Positions 41,874-52,937 are shown, counted from the first letter of the stretch. The stretch: 64,000 nt of DNA from Pseudomonas cremoricolorata DSM 17059 = NBRC 16634 (GCF_000425745.1 NZ_AUEA01000001.1:62001-126000), one strand, 5' to 3'. The notes: generated by a model from the sequence alone, not told the origin. Translations and numbers: made by a program.

Positions 41874-43154
41874 TCAGACCAGCTCTTTGAGTCGATGCCA
41901 GAGCATGCCCATGGCCAACAGCGGAGAGCGCAGGTATTTACCGCCGGGGAAGGTCATGTGCGGGACCTTGGCGAACAGGTCGAAGCGGCCGCTGGCCTGG
42001 CCGCTGATGGCTTCGCCGAGCAGGCGTCCGGCCAGGTGCGTGGCGTTGACGCCATGGCCTGAATAAGCCTGGGCGTAATAGACGTTGGGCTGGCTGGCGA
42101 GCCGGCCGATCTGGGGCAGGCGGTTGGCGCCGATGCCGATCATGCCGCCCCATTGATAGTCGATGCGCACGTCGGCCAGGTGCGGGAAGACCTTAAGCAT
42201 CTTCGGCCGCATGTACCCGGCGATGTCCTGCGGGTCGCGCCCGGAGTAGTGGCAGGCGCCGCCGAACAGCAGGCGGTTGTCGGCAGACAGTCGGTAGTAA
42301 TCGAGGGCGACGCGCTGGTCGCACACTGCCATGTTGCGCGGCAGCAACTGCCTGGCGCGCTCGGCGCCGAGCGGCTCGGTGGCGATGATGTAGCTGCCGG
42401 CCGGCAGCACCTTGCCACCGAGTTCTGCATTCAGGCCATTGAGGTAGGCATTGCAGCACAGCACCAGGGTGTCGGCCTGGACCTTGCCCGTTGCCGTGTG
42501 CACCGCCACCTGCGGCCCGTAGTCGATGCGCGTGACCGCAGACTGCTCGTGCAACTGCACGCCCAGGCGCTGCGCCAGTGCGGCTTCGCCCAGCGCCAGA
42601 TTGAGCGGGTGCAGGTGGCCCGAGCCCATGTCGATCAGGCCGCCGACGTAACGCTCGCTGCCCACCACGCTGTGCATGTCGGCCTTGGCCACCAGTTTCA
42701 GTTCATGCGGATAGCCCAGGCTGCGCAGGTGCTCGGCCTCTTCGGCGAACCCGTCCAGCTCGCCGGGTTTGTTCGCCAGGTCGCAGTAACCCCAGGTCAA
42801 GTCGCAGGCGATGGCATTGCCCTCGATCCGTTGCCGAACGATATCCACCGCCTCCAGGCCCATCAGTTGCAGGCTGCGCACGCCGTCTTCGCCAATCACC
42901 GAGCGAAATTGCTCGAGGCCATGGCCAACCCCGCGAATCAGCTGTCCGCCGTTGCGCCCGCTGGCGCCCCAACCGATTTGCTGCGCTTCCAGGACAATCA
43001 CCGAAAGCCCGCGCTGGGCCAGTTCGATGGCGGTGTTCAGCCCCGAGAACCCCCCGCCGACGACGCATACATCGGCTCGCTGCGTGCCTTGCAAGGCGGG
43101 CAATGTGAGCGAGGCGTTGCGGCTGGCAGCGTAATAAGAGGCGGTATGCGACAT
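41874..43154 (-). CDS. FAD-dependent oxidoreductase, gamma-glutamylpolyamine oxidase-like
   Basis: 426 residues from the Met at 43154. DAO/PuuB-type flavoprotein: dinucleotide-binding VVGGGFSGLNTAIELA and the GWGASGRNGGQLIRG stretch that flanks the FAD. Sequence and neighbourhood (dadR/dadA, pauR, kauB) fit the PuuB/PauB family that oxidises gamma-glutamylputrescine and related polyamine adducts. Electron acceptor is oxygen in the known members. Substrate inferred. Confidence 0.85.
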   Translation of the reverse strand: MSHTASYYAASRNASLTLPALQGTQRADVCVVGGGFSGLNTAIELAQRGLSVIVLEAQQIGWGASGRNGGQLIRGVGHGLEQFRSVIGEDGVRSLQLMGLEAVDIVRQRIEGNAIACDLTWGYCDLANKPGELDGFAEEAEHLRSLGYPHELKLVAKADMHSVVGSERYVGGLIDMGSGHLHPLNLALGEAALAQRLGVQLHEQSAVTRIDYGPQVAVHTATGKVQADTLVLCCNAYLNGLNAELGGKVLPAGSYIIATEPLGAERARQLLPRNMAVCDQRVALDYYRLSADNRLLFGGACHYSGRDPQDIAGYMRPKMLKVFPHLADVRIDYQWGGMIGIGANRLPQIGRLASQPNVYYAQAYSGHGVNATHLAGRLLGEAISGQASGRFDLFAKVPHMTFPGGKYLRSPLLAMGMLWHRLKELV

Positions 43155-43291
43155 GAGCGAATCCTGGCGTGGGCGCGAGCAGGCGAGGATAAGCGCTGGT
43201 TTCCGGGCCGGGCAAGCGCGGGTCTCGGTGATTGGGCCAGCGCTGCGGTTTGCCTTACACTGCGCGGCCCTTCTTACAACCTGCTGGGCAC

Positions 43292-43645
43292 ATGTCTGAT
43301 AACCGCCACAAGATCCACTTCCTGCGTGAACTGATCCCAAGCTTCGAATGCGAGCCCGGCTGTCACGATTGCTGTGGGCCGGTGACCACATCTGCCGAAG
43401 AAATGGCCTGCCTGCCGCGCACTTCGGCGGCGCAACAGGCCGCAGCGCTGGAGCGCCTCGACTGCGTGCACCTGGGGCCGCAGGGCTGCACGGTCTACGC
43501 CGACCGACCGCTGATCTGCCGCCTGTTCGGCACCACGCCGCGCATGGCCTGCCCACGGGGGCGAGGGCCGGCGACCCCGATCGAGCCCGAGGCCGAGCAC
43601 CTGGTGCATCAGTTCATCGCCACGACTCGGCAAGTGCTGGTCTGA
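43292..43645 (+). CDS. YkgJ family cysteine-cluster protein
   Basis: 117 residues from the ATG at 43292. Cys-rich pattern of the YkgJ/UPF0153 family: CEPGCHDCCGPV at the N-terminus and CVHLGPQGCTVYADRPLICRLFG further on, about seven conserved Cys that probably bind zinc or an Fe-S cluster. Function unknown. Convergent with dadR. Confidence 0.85.
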   Translation: MSDNRHKIHFLRELIPSFECEPGCHDCCGPVTTSAEEMACLPRTSAAQQAAALERLDCVHLGPQGCTVYADRPLICRLFGTTPRMACPRGRGPATPIEPEAEHLVHQFIATTRQVLV

Positions 43646-43658
43646 ACGCCAGCGAGCT

Positions 43659-44147
43659 TCAGTCGGGAATCGGCAGGCACAGGCTCTCTTTGACTTCTTC
43701 CATGACGATGTAGCTTTTCGACTCACGCACGTGCGGCAGCTTGAGCAGGATGTCGCCGAGTAGCTTGCGGTAGGAGGCCATCTCGGAAATCCGCGCCTTC
43801 ACCAGGTAGTCGAAATCACCCGAAACCAAATGGCATTCCAGCACATGCGGCAGCTTGAGCACGGCGCGGCGGAATTCTTCGAAGGTGTCGCCGGATTTGT
43901 AGTCCAGGCCGATTTCCACGAACACCAGCAGGCTACCCTTCAAGTGCTGCGGATTGAGCCGCGCGTTGTAGCCCATGATGATGCCTTCGCGTTCCAGGCG
44001 GCGAACGCGCTCGGTGCACGGGGTGGTTGAAAGGCCGACCTTTTCCCCCAGCTCGGTGAACGAGATACGTCCGTCATTCTGCAGGATACGCAGGATATTG
44101 CGGTCGATCTTGTCCAGTTCGCGCTTGCTTTGATGCTGGGTTCTCAT
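43659..44147 (-). CDS. dadR: Lrp/AsnC family regulator of the dad operon
   Basis: 162 residues from the Met at 44147. Lrp-type HTH (ILQNDGRISFTELGEKVGLSTTPCTERVRRLE) and C-terminal RAM domain (HVLECHLVSGDFDYLVKAR). It sits divergently next to dadA and is the expected alanine-responsive activator of dadA-dadX; in P. putida the same locus holds the Lrp-type DadR. The start follows the family N-terminus RELDKIDRNIL. Confidence 0.92.
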   Translation of the reverse strand: MRTQHQSKRELDKIDRNILRILQNDGRISFTELGEKVGLSTTPCTERVRRLEREGIIMGYNARLNPQHLKGSLLVFVEIGLDYKSGDTFEEFRRAVLKLPHVLECHLVSGDFDYLVKARISEMASYRKLLGDILLKLPHVRESKSYIVMEEVKESLCLPIPD

Positions 44148-44302
44148 AGGGGATGCCCCTCCGTGAAAGGCCAAAGTGCCGAGAATTGTCGCCAAATATA
44201 GGCTTTTATATAGTGAAAAGCACTGAGCGGTAGTTTTTATACTGCGGCCATTCGATACATCTCAACAAACGCCCGCGGCTGGCCGCGCGAGAGGGAGCGA
44301 CA

Positions 44303-45604
44303 ATGCGAGTTCTGGTATTGGGTGGCGGTGTCATTGGAACCGTCAGCGCTTACTACCTGGCCCGACAAGGTTTTCAAGTGACGGTGGTCGACCGCCAGCC
44401 TGCGGTGGCCATGGAAACCAGCTTTGCCAATGCCGGCCAGATCTCGCCGGGCTACGCCTCGCCGTGGGCTGCCCCGGGTGTACCGCTCAAGGCCATCAAA
44501 TGGCTGCTCGAGCGCCACGCGCCGCTGGCGATCAAGCTCACCGGTGATATCGACCAGTACCTGTGGATGGCGCAGATGCTGCGCAACTGCACGGCCAATC
44601 GCTATGCGGTGAACAAGGAGCGCATGGTGCGCTTGTCCGAGTACAGCCGTGACTGCCTCGACGAGCTGCGCGCCGAAACCGGCATCGCCTATGAAAGCCG
44701 CACGCTGGGCACCACGCAGTTGTTCCGCACCCAGGCGCAGGTCGATGCCGCGGCCAAGGACATCGCCGTGCTCGAGCAGTCCGGCGTGCCCTACGAACTG
44801 CTCGACCGCGACGCCATTGCCCGCGTCGAGCCGGCGCTGGCCGGGGCCAAGCACCTGCTCGCCGGTGCCCTGCGCCTGCCCAACGACCAGACCGGCGACT
44901 GCCAACTGTTCACCACGCGTCTGGCCGACATGGCCGCCGAGCTGGGTGTGGAGTTTCGGTTCGGTCAGGATATTCAGCGCCTCCATGCCAATGGTGATCG
45001 CCTCGAGGGCGTGTGGATCGACGGCAAGCTGGAAACTGCCGACCGTTACGTGCTGGCCCTGGGCAGCTACTCGCCGCAACTGCTCAAGCCGCTGGGCATC
45101 AAGGCCCCGGTGTACCCGCTCAAGGGCTACTCGTTGACCGTGCCGATCACCGATCCGGGCATGGCGCCAACCTCGACCATTCTCGATGAAACCTACAAGG
45201 TCGCCATTACCCGATTCGACAACCGCATTCGTGTCGGCGGCATGGCGGAGATCGCCGGCTTCGACCTCAGCCTCAACCCGCGTCGGCGCGAAACGCTGGA
45301 GATGATCGTCAATGATCTCTATCCTCGCGGCGGCGATCTGCGCCAGGCGGAGTTCTGGACCGGTCTGCGCCCGGCCACACCCGATGGCACGCCGATCGTC
45401 GGTGCCACGCGCCTGAGCAACCTGTTCCTCAATACCGGGCATGGCACCTTGGGCTGGACCATGGCCTGTGGCTCGGGACGCCTGCTGGCCGATCTGATCG
45501 CGCGCAAGACGCCGCAGATCAGCGCTGCCGGGCTGGACATCTCGCGCTATGGCAATGTCCAGGACGTGGCCCGCCACGGCCACCCGGCGCCGGCTCACCG
45601 CTAG
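44303..45604 (+). CDS. dadA: D-amino acid dehydrogenase (small subunit)
   Basis: 433 residues. N-terminal FAD site [19 protein letters not shown] and the [22 protein letters not shown] segment are characteristic of DadA; the C-terminal [20 protein letters not shown] closes the FAD domain. It oxidises D-alanine and other D-amino acids to 2-oxo acids and feeds electrons to the respiratory chain. Upstream of dadX but separated from it by a hairpin terminator. Confidence 0.97.
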   Translation: MRVLVLGGGVIGTVSAYYLARQGFQVTVVDRQPAVAMETSFANAGQISPGYASPWAAPGVPLKAIKWLLERHAPLAIKLTGDIDQYLWMAQMLRNCTANRYAVNKERMVRLSEYSRDCLDELRAETGIAYESRTLGTTQLFRTQAQVDAAAKDIAVLEQSGVPYELLDRDAIARVEPALAGAKHLLAGALRLPNDQTGDCQLFTTRLADMAAELGVEFRFGQDIQRLHANGDRLEGVWIDGKLETADRYVLALGSYSPQLLKPLGIKAPVYPLKGYSLTVPITDPGMAPTSTILDETYKVAITRFDNRIRVGGMAEIAGFDLSLNPRRRETLEMIVNDLYPRGGDLRQAEFWTGLRPATPDGTPIVGATRLSNLFLNTGHGTLGWTMACGSGRLLADLIARKTPQISAAGLDISRYGNVQDVARHGHPAPAHR

Positions 45605-45635
45605 ACGCTGCGGGCGGCGTAGCGTCCAGGTTGTC

Positions 45636-45662
45636 CGCCGCGCCTCTGACGCGCGGCGTTTT
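45636..45662 (+). terminator. Terminator between dadA and dadX
   Basis: CGCCGCGC and GCGCGGCG form a perfect 8-bp stem around the loop CTCTGAC, followed directly by TTTT. It lies 31 bases after the dadA stop and before dadX, so it should reduce read-through. Confidence 0.72.
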
Positions 45663-45696
45663 CACTTTCTCAACGAACTGCCAGAAGGCTGTAGTC

Positions 45697-46770
45697 ATGC
45701 GTCCTGCCCGTGCCCTCATCGATCTCCAGGCCCTGCGCCACAACTACCGCCTGGCCCGTGAGCTGTCCGGCGCCAAGGCGCTGGCGGTGATCAAGGCCGA
45801 TGCCTACGGACATGGTGCCGTGCGCTGCGCGCTGGCCCTGGAGCCTGAGGCCGATGGCTTCGCCGTGGCCTGCATCGAAGAGGCGCTGGAACTGCGTGCT
45901 GCCGGCATCAAGGCGCCGGTGTTGCTGCTGGAAGGTTTTTTCGAGGCCAGCGAACTGGCGCTGATCGCTGAGCATGACCTGTGGTGCGTGGTGCATTCGC
46001 CGTGGCAGCTGCAAGCAATCGAGCAGACGCCGCTGCACAAGACGCTGAAGGTCTGGCTCAAGCTCGACACCGGCATGCACCGCGCAGGCCTGCACCCCGA
46101 TGAATACCAGAACGCTTATCAGCGCCTGCTGGCCAGCGGCAAGGTGGCCCGCGTGGTGCTGATGAGCCACTTCGCCCGCGCCGACGAACTCGACGCCAGC
46201 ACCACCGAGCGCCAGCTGGCGGTGTTCCTGGCTGCCCGCGAGGGGTTGGCGGCAGAATGCAGCCTGCGCAACTCACCGGCGCTGCTGGGCTGGCCGCAGA
46301 TCCCTAGTGACTGGGTCCGCCCAGGCATCATGCTCTACGGCGCGACCCCGTTCGACGTGGCGCAGGCCCAAGCCTCACGCTTGCAGCCGGTGATGACCCT
46401 GCAATCGCGGCTGATCAGTGTGCGCGAACTGCCGGCCGGCGAGCCGGTGGGTTATGGCGGCCTGTACACCACCGCGCGGACCTCGCGGGTCGGCGTGGTC
46501 GCCATGGGCTACGCCGATGGCTATCCGCGTCAGGCACCCACCGGTACGCCAGTGGTGGTTGCCGGGCAGCGCACCCAGCTGATCGGCCGGGTGTCGATGG
46601 ACATGCTCTGTGTCGATCTCACAGACGTGCCGCAGGCCGTGGTCGGCAGCCCGGTGGAGCTGTGGGGCAAGCAGGTGCTGGCCAGTGACGTCGCCGCCCA
46701 GGCAGGCACCATTCCTTACCAGATCTTCTGCAACCTCAAGCGCGTGCCGCTGGAGTACGTGGACGCCTGA
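45697..46770 (+). CDS. dadX: Catabolic alanine racemase
   Basis: 357 residues from the ATG at 45697. PLP-binding Lys33 in [10 protein letters not shown] and the second-base Tyr region [11 protein letters not shown]; the [10 protein letters not shown] segment is also standard. It converts L-alanine to D-alanine, which DadA then oxidises. Position behind dadA makes it the catabolic DadX; it could also supply D-Ala to the wall. Confidence 0.96.
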   Translation: MRPARALIDLQALRHNYRLARELSGAKALAVIKADAYGHGAVRCALALEPEADGFAVACIEEALELRAAGIKAPVLLLEGFFEASELALIAEHDLWCVVHSPWQLQAIEQTPLHKTLKVWLKLDTGMHRAGLHPDEYQNAYQRLLASGKVARVVLMSHFARADELDASTTERQLAVFLAAREGLAAECSLRNSPALLGWPQIPSDWVRPGIMLYGATPFDVAQAQASRLQPVMTLQSRLISVRELPAGEPVGYGGLYTTARTSRVGVVAMGYADGYPRQAPTGTPVVVAGQRTQLIGRVSMDMLCVDLTDVPQAVVGSPVELWGKQVLASDVAAQAGTIPYQIFCNLKRVPLEYVDA

Positions 46771-46866
46771 GCCCGAACGGCCCGACCCTTGAGTGTTGTA
46801 AATTCTGAACGCGGTTGCCATCATATCGGCCACATTCCCCCCGCGACCGTTTCAGGAGGCTCAGCT

Positions 46867-47415
46867 TTGGACGTCGGCGAACGACTGCAGGCCATCCGTA
46901 AGCTCAAGGGCCTGTCCCAGCGTGAACTGGCCAAGCGCGCAGGGGTGACCAACAGCACCATTTCGATGATCGAGAAGAACAGCGTCAGCCCCTCGATCAG
47001 TTCGTTGCGCAAGGTGCTAAGTGGCATTCCCATGTCGATGGTCGAGTTCTTTTCCGTGGAACTTGAAACCGCAGGCACGACCCAGATCGTCTACAAGGCC
47101 GATGAACTCATCGACATCTCCGACGGCGCGGTGACCATGAAGCTGGTCGGCAAGTCGCACCCCAACCGCGCCATCGCCTTTCTCAACGAGGTGTATCCGC
47201 CCGGTGCCGACACCGGGGTCGAAATGCTCACCCACGATGGCGAGGAAACCGGCATCCTCCTCGAAGGCCAGCTGGAGCTGGTGGTGGGCAACGAAACGTT
47301 CATCCTCGAAGCCGGCGACAGCTACTACTTCGAAAGCACCCGCCCGCACCGTTTTCGCAACCCGTTCGACAAGCCCGCACGGCTGATCAGCGCCGCTACC
47401 CCCTCGAATTTTTGA
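46867..47415 (+). CDS. pauR: Cupin/XRE regulator of polyamine catabolism
   Basis: 182 residues with a TTG start at 46867; a strong AGGAGGCTC ribosome binding site six bases upstream decides this start, and an upstream frame extension is unsupported. N-terminal XRE HTH (LKGLSQRELAKRAGVTNSTISMIE), C-terminal cupin (LLEGQLELVVGNETFILEAGDSYYF). Length, architecture and location after dadX match PauR, the repressor of gamma-glutamyl polyamine catabolism genes. Confidence 0.9.
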   Translation: MDVGERLQAIRKLKGLSQRELAKRAGVTNSTISMIEKNSVSPSISSLRKVLSGIPMSMVEFFSVELETAGTTQIVYKADELIDISDGAVTMKLVGKSHPNRAIAFLNEVYPPGADTGVEMLTHDGEETGILLEGQLELVVGNETFILEAGDSYYFESTRPHRFRNPFDKPARLISAATPSNF

Positions 47416-47552
47416 TCTGGCGCAGGCAAATGTCTCGGCAATACCCCTTTCCAATGTGGGGTCGTTCCGCAGGGTAGGCCTTCCCGATATACTTTTTGCC
47501 GCCCGCGTAAACCGTGGCCGTGGGCGTGATCAGCCACCATGAGGGTGTAAGC

Positions 47553-47975
47553 GTGAACCAGATCAACCAGTGGCTGGCCCTGCCAGCAGCTCTTTTCGCC
47601 CTGTGGGCGCTCAACGCCCAGGCAGCGACCAGCGACGACATCGCCAAGCGCCTGGCACCGGTCGGCCAGGTGTGTATCCAGGGCCAGGAGTGCAAGGGCA
47701 TGGCAGTGGCCGTCAGCGCCAGTGGCGGGGCGGCGAAGAACGTCGACGATGTCATCGCCAAGCATTGCAACGCCTGCCATGCCACCGGCCTGCTGGGGGC
47801 GCCGAAGGTGGGTGACACGGCCGCCTGGAAAGAGCGTGCCGACCACCAGGGCGGCCTCGACGGCATCCTCGCCAAGGCCATCACCGGCATCAACGCCATG
47901 CCGCCCAAAGGCACCTGCGCCGACTGCTCCGACGACGACCTGAAACAGGCCATCAAGAAGATGTCCGGGCTGTAA
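47553..47975 (+). CDS. Cytochrome c5-type protein
   Basis: 140 residues with a GTG start at 47553 (GAGGG nine bases upstream). Signal peptide about 1-25 (cleavage AQA/AT), so periplasmic. One CXXCH heme site, CNACH, with AKHCNACHATGLLGAPKVGD, a distal Met in INAMPPKG and an extra Cys pair CADC typical of cytochrome c5/CycB. Electron carrier of the respiratory chain. A second Cys pair (CIQGQEC) lies before the heme. Confidence 0.92.
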   Translation: MNQINQWLALPAALFALWALNAQAATSDDIAKRLAPVGQVCIQGQECKGMAVAVSASGGAAKNVDDVIAKHCNACHATGLLGAPKVGDTAAWKERADHQGGLDGILAKAITGINAMPPKGTCADCSDDDLKQAIKKMSGL

Positions 47976-48078
47976 GCGGTGTATCCAGTGGCACGGCCCT
48001 GACGCCGTGCAGCGATGCAGCAAAACTCTTCCGGCACCGGTCCAACGTCCGCACCCTCGGACGTTGACGGAGGCCACG

Positions 48079-49950
48079 ATGGCCCGGCATTGCTCTCTCG
48101 ATCAGGCGGTAGACCAGGTGCTGGCGCAATTGCCGGCGCATATTCACATGGGCATGCCGCTGGGCCTGGGCAAGCCCAATGCCTTCGTCAATGCGCTGTA
48201 CGCGCGCATCCGCGACCTGCCCGAACGCCGCCTGACCCTGTACACCGCACTGAGCCTCGGCCGCCCGCCGCTGGGCGATGGCTTGCAGCGGCGCTTTCTC
48301 GAACCCTTCGTCGAGCGGGTGTTCGCCGACTACGAAGAGCTGCAGTACCTCGCCGACCTGCGGAGCGACAGCCTGCCGCCGAACATCCGCGTCGAGCAGT
48401 TCTTCATGCAGCCCGGCAGCCTGCTGCACAGCGCGGCGGCCCAGCAGGACTACGTCAGCAGCAACTACAGCCATGCCGCGCGTGACATCAACGCCAAGGG
48501 CCTGAACCTGATCGCGCAGCTGGTGGCGGCGACCCCCGAGCGGCCCGGGCAACTGAGCCTGGCCTGCAACCCGGACATCACCCTCGACCTGTTGCCGATG
48601 ATCGCCCGGCGCCGCGAAGCCGGCGAGACCATTCTGGTGCTCGGCCAGGTGCATGAAGAGCTGCCTTACATGCCCGGCGATGCCGAACTCGGCGAGGCGC
48701 AGTTCGACCTGCTGATCGACACCCCCGAGCGGCGCCGACTGTTCTCCACACCGAACATGCCGGTGACCACCCAGGACCACTGCATCGGCCTGCACGTTAG
48801 TGCGCTGGTGCGCGATGGCGGCACCTTGCAGATCGGCATCGGTGCGATGGGCGATGCCGTGGCTTCGGCGCTGCTGGCCCGGCATCGCGACAATGCCGGC
48901 TACCGCAGCCTGCTCGAGGCGCTGGATCTGAGCCCCTGGCAGCGTCTGGTGGCGGGCGAGGGCGGCTTGGAGGCGTTCGAGCAGGGCTTGTATGGCTGCA
49001 GCGAAATGTTCGTTAACGGGCTGCTGGCGCTGGTCGAAGCCGGGGTCATCCGCCGCCCGGCCGACGAGCACGGGGTGCTGGTGCATGGCGGGTTTTTCCT
49101 CGGCCCACGCAGCTTCTACCAACGCCTGCGCGAGATGCCGCTGGCGCAGCGCAGCCAGTTCGCCATGACCGCCATCAGCTACATCAACGAACTGTATGGC
49201 GATGAGCCGCGCAAGCGCCGCGAGCGCCAGGATGCGCGCTTCGTCAACACGGTGTTCGCCTGTACCTTGCTCGGCGCGGCGGTGGCCGACCAACTGGAAG
49301 ATGGCCGGGTGCTGAGCGGCGTCGGTGGGCAGTACAACTTCGTCGCCCAGGCCCATGCGCTGGACGGCGGACGCTCGATTCTGCTGTTGCGCAGCTGGCG
49401 TGAGGCGGCGGGGAAAGTCAGCTCGAACCTGTACTGGGAATATGGGCACTGCACCATTCCCCGGCACCTGCGCGACATCGTGGTGACCGAGTACGGCATC
49501 GCCGACCTGCGCGGGCAGAGCGACAGCGAAGTGATCGCCCGCCTGCTGGCAGTGTGCGACTCGCGCTTCCAGCCCGAGCTGATGGCCCAGGCGAAAAAGG
49601 CCGGCAAGCTGGCCGAGGACTTCGAACTGGCGCCGCGCTTCACCGACAACACACCCGAGCGCCTGGAAGCGCTACGCGCCGAACACCCAGCGTTCTTCCC
49701 CGAATACCCGCTGGGCAGCGACTTTACCGACGAAGAACGTGACCTGGTGCGTGCACTGGACTGGCTCAAGCGCAAATTCAAGCTCAGCGAGGCGCTGGAG
49801 CTGGGCAAGGCCGCGCTGGACGCACCTGAGCCTGAAGCCTACCCGCGGCACCTGCAGCGCATGCAACTGCACGCGCCGGATGGGCTCAAGGAAGAGCTGT
49901 ACCAGCGCCTGCTGTTGGCGGCGTTGCAGGCGACCGTTCATAGCGGGTGA
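48079..49950 (+). CDS. Acetyl-CoA hydrolase/transferase family protein
   Basis: 623 residues from the ATG at 48079, with ACGGAGG upstream. Belongs to the acetyl-CoA hydrolase/CoA-transferase (Cat1/AarC-like) superfamily: N-terminal HIHMGMPLGLGKPN, central GIGAMGDAV, and the C-terminal VTEYGIADLRGQ segment. The catalytic Glu of the GVGGQYNFVAQA region motif cannot be assigned by eye. It is longer than usual, with an extra C-terminal stretch. Substrate CoA ester unknown. Confidence 0.85.
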   Translation: MARHCSLDQAVDQVLAQLPAHIHMGMPLGLGKPNAFVNALYARIRDLPERRLTLYTALSLGRPPLGDGLQRRFLEPFVERVFADYEELQYLADLRSDSLPPNIRVEQFFMQPGSLLHSAAAQQDYVSSNYSHAARDINAKGLNLIAQLVAATPERPGQLSLACNPDITLDLLPMIARRREAGETILVLGQVHEELPYMPGDAELGEAQFDLLIDTPERRRLFSTPNMPVTTQDHCIGLHVSALVRDGGTLQIGIGAMGDAVASALLARHRDNAGYRSLLEALDLSPWQRLVAGEGGLEAFEQGLYGCSEMFVNGLLALVEAGVIRRPADEHGVLVHGGFFLGPRSFYQRLREMPLAQRSQFAMTAISYINELYGDEPRKRRERQDARFVNTVFACTLLGAAVADQLEDGRVLSGVGGQYNFVAQAHALDGGRSILLLRSWREAAGKVSSNLYWEYGHCTIPRHLRDIVVTEYGIADLRGQSDSEVIARLLAVCDSRFQPELMAQAKKAGKLAEDFELAPRFTDNTPERLEALRAEHPAFFPEYPLGSDFTDEERDLVRALDWLKRKFKLSEALELGKAALDAPEPEAYPRHLQRMQLHAPDGLKEELYQRLLLAALQATVHSG

Positions 49951-50114
49951 TGGGTGCTGATCCATCTCAGGCAATCGAAGCCGCTTGGTGGAACCGGGTG
50001 GCTTTCCTTGGGTGCGCTTCGCACGCCTTCGTGAGTGAACCGCAGCGGCGGACCGTTCGCTCTTACAGGCGCTGCGGTTCAGCCGCGAGCAGGCCCAGCA
50101 CCAATACAAAGACC

Positions 50115-50738
<624 letters not shown>

Positions 50739-50756
50739 TTAAAGGGTAAGGGCTGC

Positions 50757-52766
50757 TCAGCGTTTGAGCATGGCCCGGATGTCGGCCAGCGCGTTGTTGC
50801 CGCGCGCTGCCTTGACTTCGACCGGGGCGTCGTCCAGGCCTTCCCAGGCCAGGTCGTCGGGTGGCAGTTCGTCGAGGAAGCGGCTCGGCGTGCAGTCGAT
50901 GATTTCCCCGTACTGCTTGCGCTTGGCGGCGAAGGTGAACGCCAGGGTCTGCCGCGCTCGGGTGATGCCGACGTAGGCCAGGCGCCGCTCTTCCTCGATG
51001 GTGTCGGCCTCGATGCTCGAGCGGTGCGGGAGGATTTCCTCTTCCATGCCCATGATGAACACGTAGGGAAATTCCAGGCCCTTGGAGGCGTGCAGGGTCA
51101 TCAGCTGTACGCCTTCGGCGTTGTCTTCTTCTTCCTGCTGGCGCTCGAGCATGTCGCGCAGCACCAGCTTGCCGATGGCGTCTTCGATGGTCATGTCACC
51201 CTCTTCGTCTTTCTCGAGGGTGTTCTTCAGCGCATCGATGAGGAACCACACGTTGCTGATGCGAAAATCGGCGGCCTTGTCGCTGGCGGTGTTCTGGCGA
51301 ATCCAGTTCTCGTAGTCGATGTCGCGGACCATTTCGTGCAGGGCCGCGATCGGGTCGTCCAGGGCGACCTTGTGGCGCACGCCGTCGAGCCAGTGCTTGA
51401 AGCGTTGCAGGCGCTCGGTGTAGCGCGCATCGAGGTGCTCGCCCAGGCCCATTTCCTCGCTGGCGGCATACATCGACACACCACGCTCGGTGGCATAGTT
51501 GCCGAGTTTTTCCAGGGTGGTCGAGCCTATTTCCCGGCGCGGCACGTTGATCACCCGCAGGTAGGCGTTGTCGTCGTCCGGGTTGACCAGCAGGCGCAGG
51601 TAGGCCATGAGGTCTTTGACTTCCTGGCGGCCGAAGAAGCTGTTGCCGCCCGACAGGCGATACGGTACCTGGTGATGCTGCAGCTTCAGCTCGATCAGCT
51701 TGGCCTGGTAGTTGCCCCGGTAGAGGATGGCGAAATCGCTGTACGGGCGGTCGGTGCGCAGGTGCAGGGTGAGGATTTCCATGGCCACGCGTTCGGCCTC
51801 GGTGTCCTCGTTCTTGCAGCGGATCACGCGGATCTCGTCGCCCACGCCCATCTCGCTCCACAGTTGCTTTTCGAAGGCATGGGGGTTGTTGGCGATGAGC
51901 ACGTTGGCGCAGCGCAGAATGCGGCTGGTGGAGCGGTAGTTCTGCTCGAGCATGACCACCTTGAGCGAGGGGTAGTCGTCCTTGAGCAGCATCAGGTTTT
52001 CCGGTCGCGCGCCGCGCCAGGCGTAGATCGACTGGTCGTCGTCACCGACCACGGTGAACTGGTTGCGCATGCCGATGAGCATCTTCACCAGCAGGTACTG
52101 GCTGGCGTTGGTGTCCTGGTATTCGTCCACCAGCAGGTAGCGCACGCGGTTCTGCCAGCGCTCCAGCACATCGGCGTGCTCTTCGAACAGCTTGACCGGC
52201 AGCAGGATGAGGTCGTCGAAGTCCACCGCGTTGTATGCCCTGAGCGTGCGCTGGTAGTGGGTATAGACGATGGCTGCGGTCTGCTCGCGCGGGTTGCGGG
52301 CTTTCTCCAGGGCTTCGGCGGGCAGGATCAGGTCGTTCTTCCACGAACCGATCATGTTCTTGACCTCGTCGAGGCCGTCGTCGCCGGAGTATTCCTTTTG
52401 CATGATGTCCGACAGCAAGGCCTTGATGTCGGTCTCGTCGAAGATCGAGAACCCCGGCTTGTAACCCAGCCGCGCGTGTTCCTTGCGGATGATGTTCAGA
52501 CCCAGGTTGTGGAAGGTGCACACCGTCAGGCCGCGGCCTTCGCCGGGCCGCAACAGGGTCGCGACACGCTCTTTCATCTCGCGCGCGGCCTTGTTGGTGA
52601 AGGTCATGGCGACGATGTACTGGGCGCGGATGCCGCAGTTCTGGATCAGGTGAGCAATCTTGCGTGTGATCACGCTGGTCTTGCCCGAGCCGGCACCGGC
52701 GAGCACCAGGAGAGGGCCGCCGACGTAATCGCAGGCTTCCTGTTGCCGGGGGTTGAGTCGGGACAT
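50757..52766 (-). CDS. rep: ATP-dependent DNA helicase Rep
   Basis: 669 residues. UvrD/Rep superfamily 1A: Q-motif LNPRQQEACDY, Walker A AGAGSGKTSVI, Walker B LLVDEYQDTN, motif III GDDDQSIYAWRGA and motif VI (VGITRARQTLAFTFA). The fork-accessory helicase Rep rather than UvrD by length and position beside xpt. It clears protein roadblocks ahead of the replisome. Confidence 0.96.
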   Translation of the reverse strand: MSRLNPRQQEACDYVGGPLLVLAGAGSGKTSVITRKIAHLIQNCGIRAQYIVAMTFTNKAAREMKERVATLLRPGEGRGLTVCTFHNLGLNIIRKEHARLGYKPGFSIFDETDIKALLSDIMQKEYSGDDGLDEVKNMIGSWKNDLILPAEALEKARNPREQTAAIVYTHYQRTLRAYNAVDFDDLILLPVKLFEEHADVLERWQNRVRYLLVDEYQDTNASQYLLVKMLIGMRNQFTVVGDDDQSIYAWRGARPENLMLLKDDYPSLKVVMLEQNYRSTSRILRCANVLIANNPHAFEKQLWSEMGVGDEIRVIRCKNEDTEAERVAMEILTLHLRTDRPYSDFAILYRGNYQAKLIELKLQHHQVPYRLSGGNSFFGRQEVKDLMAYLRLLVNPDDDNAYLRVINVPRREIGSTTLEKLGNYATERGVSMYAASEEMGLGEHLDARYTERLQRFKHWLDGVRHKVALDDPIAALHEMVRDIDYENWIRQNTASDKAADFRISNVWFLIDALKNTLEKDEEGDMTIEDAIGKLVLRDMLERQQEEEDNAEGVQLMTLHASKGLEFPYVFIMGMEEEILPHRSSIEADTIEEERRLAYVGITRARQTLAFTFAAKRKQYGEIIDCTPSRFLDELPPDDLAWEGLDDAPVEVKAARGNNALADIRAMLKR

Positions 52767-52895
52767 GCGGGGAAACCGGGGGTGGCCAGAAAATAGCCGC
52801 GCATTCTATCAGGCCTGCAAGGCTTGTGGCGCGACCGTCCGCCGCGAAGTCCGAGGTAAATCACATTTGCCGAAGCAGGACGGTTGGCGCAGGAT

Positions 52896-52916
52896 GCACG
52901 ACAAAATGTGTCGTGC
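52896..52916. promoter_or_regulatory. Perfect inverted repeat upstream of the GGDEF-EAL gene
   Basis: GCACGAC (52896-52902) and GTCGTGC (52910-52916) flank a 7-base AT-rich centre and run directly into TATAAG (52917-52922), a possible -10. An operator for a dimeric regulator or a hairpin are both possible. Confidence 0.4.
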
Positions 52917-52937
52917 TATAAGGCACTTTGCCTCTAT

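Noticed and set aside
44303-46770. dadA-dadX as part of the low-GC biosynthetic locus (D-Ala supply)
   Set aside because: They are core GC-rich genes in the normal Pseudomonas position, 10 kb away; any metabolic link is coincidental.
47953-49467. 504-codon frame on the minus strand opposite the acetyl-CoA hydrolase
   Set aside because: Shadow; no domain and no ribosome binding site.
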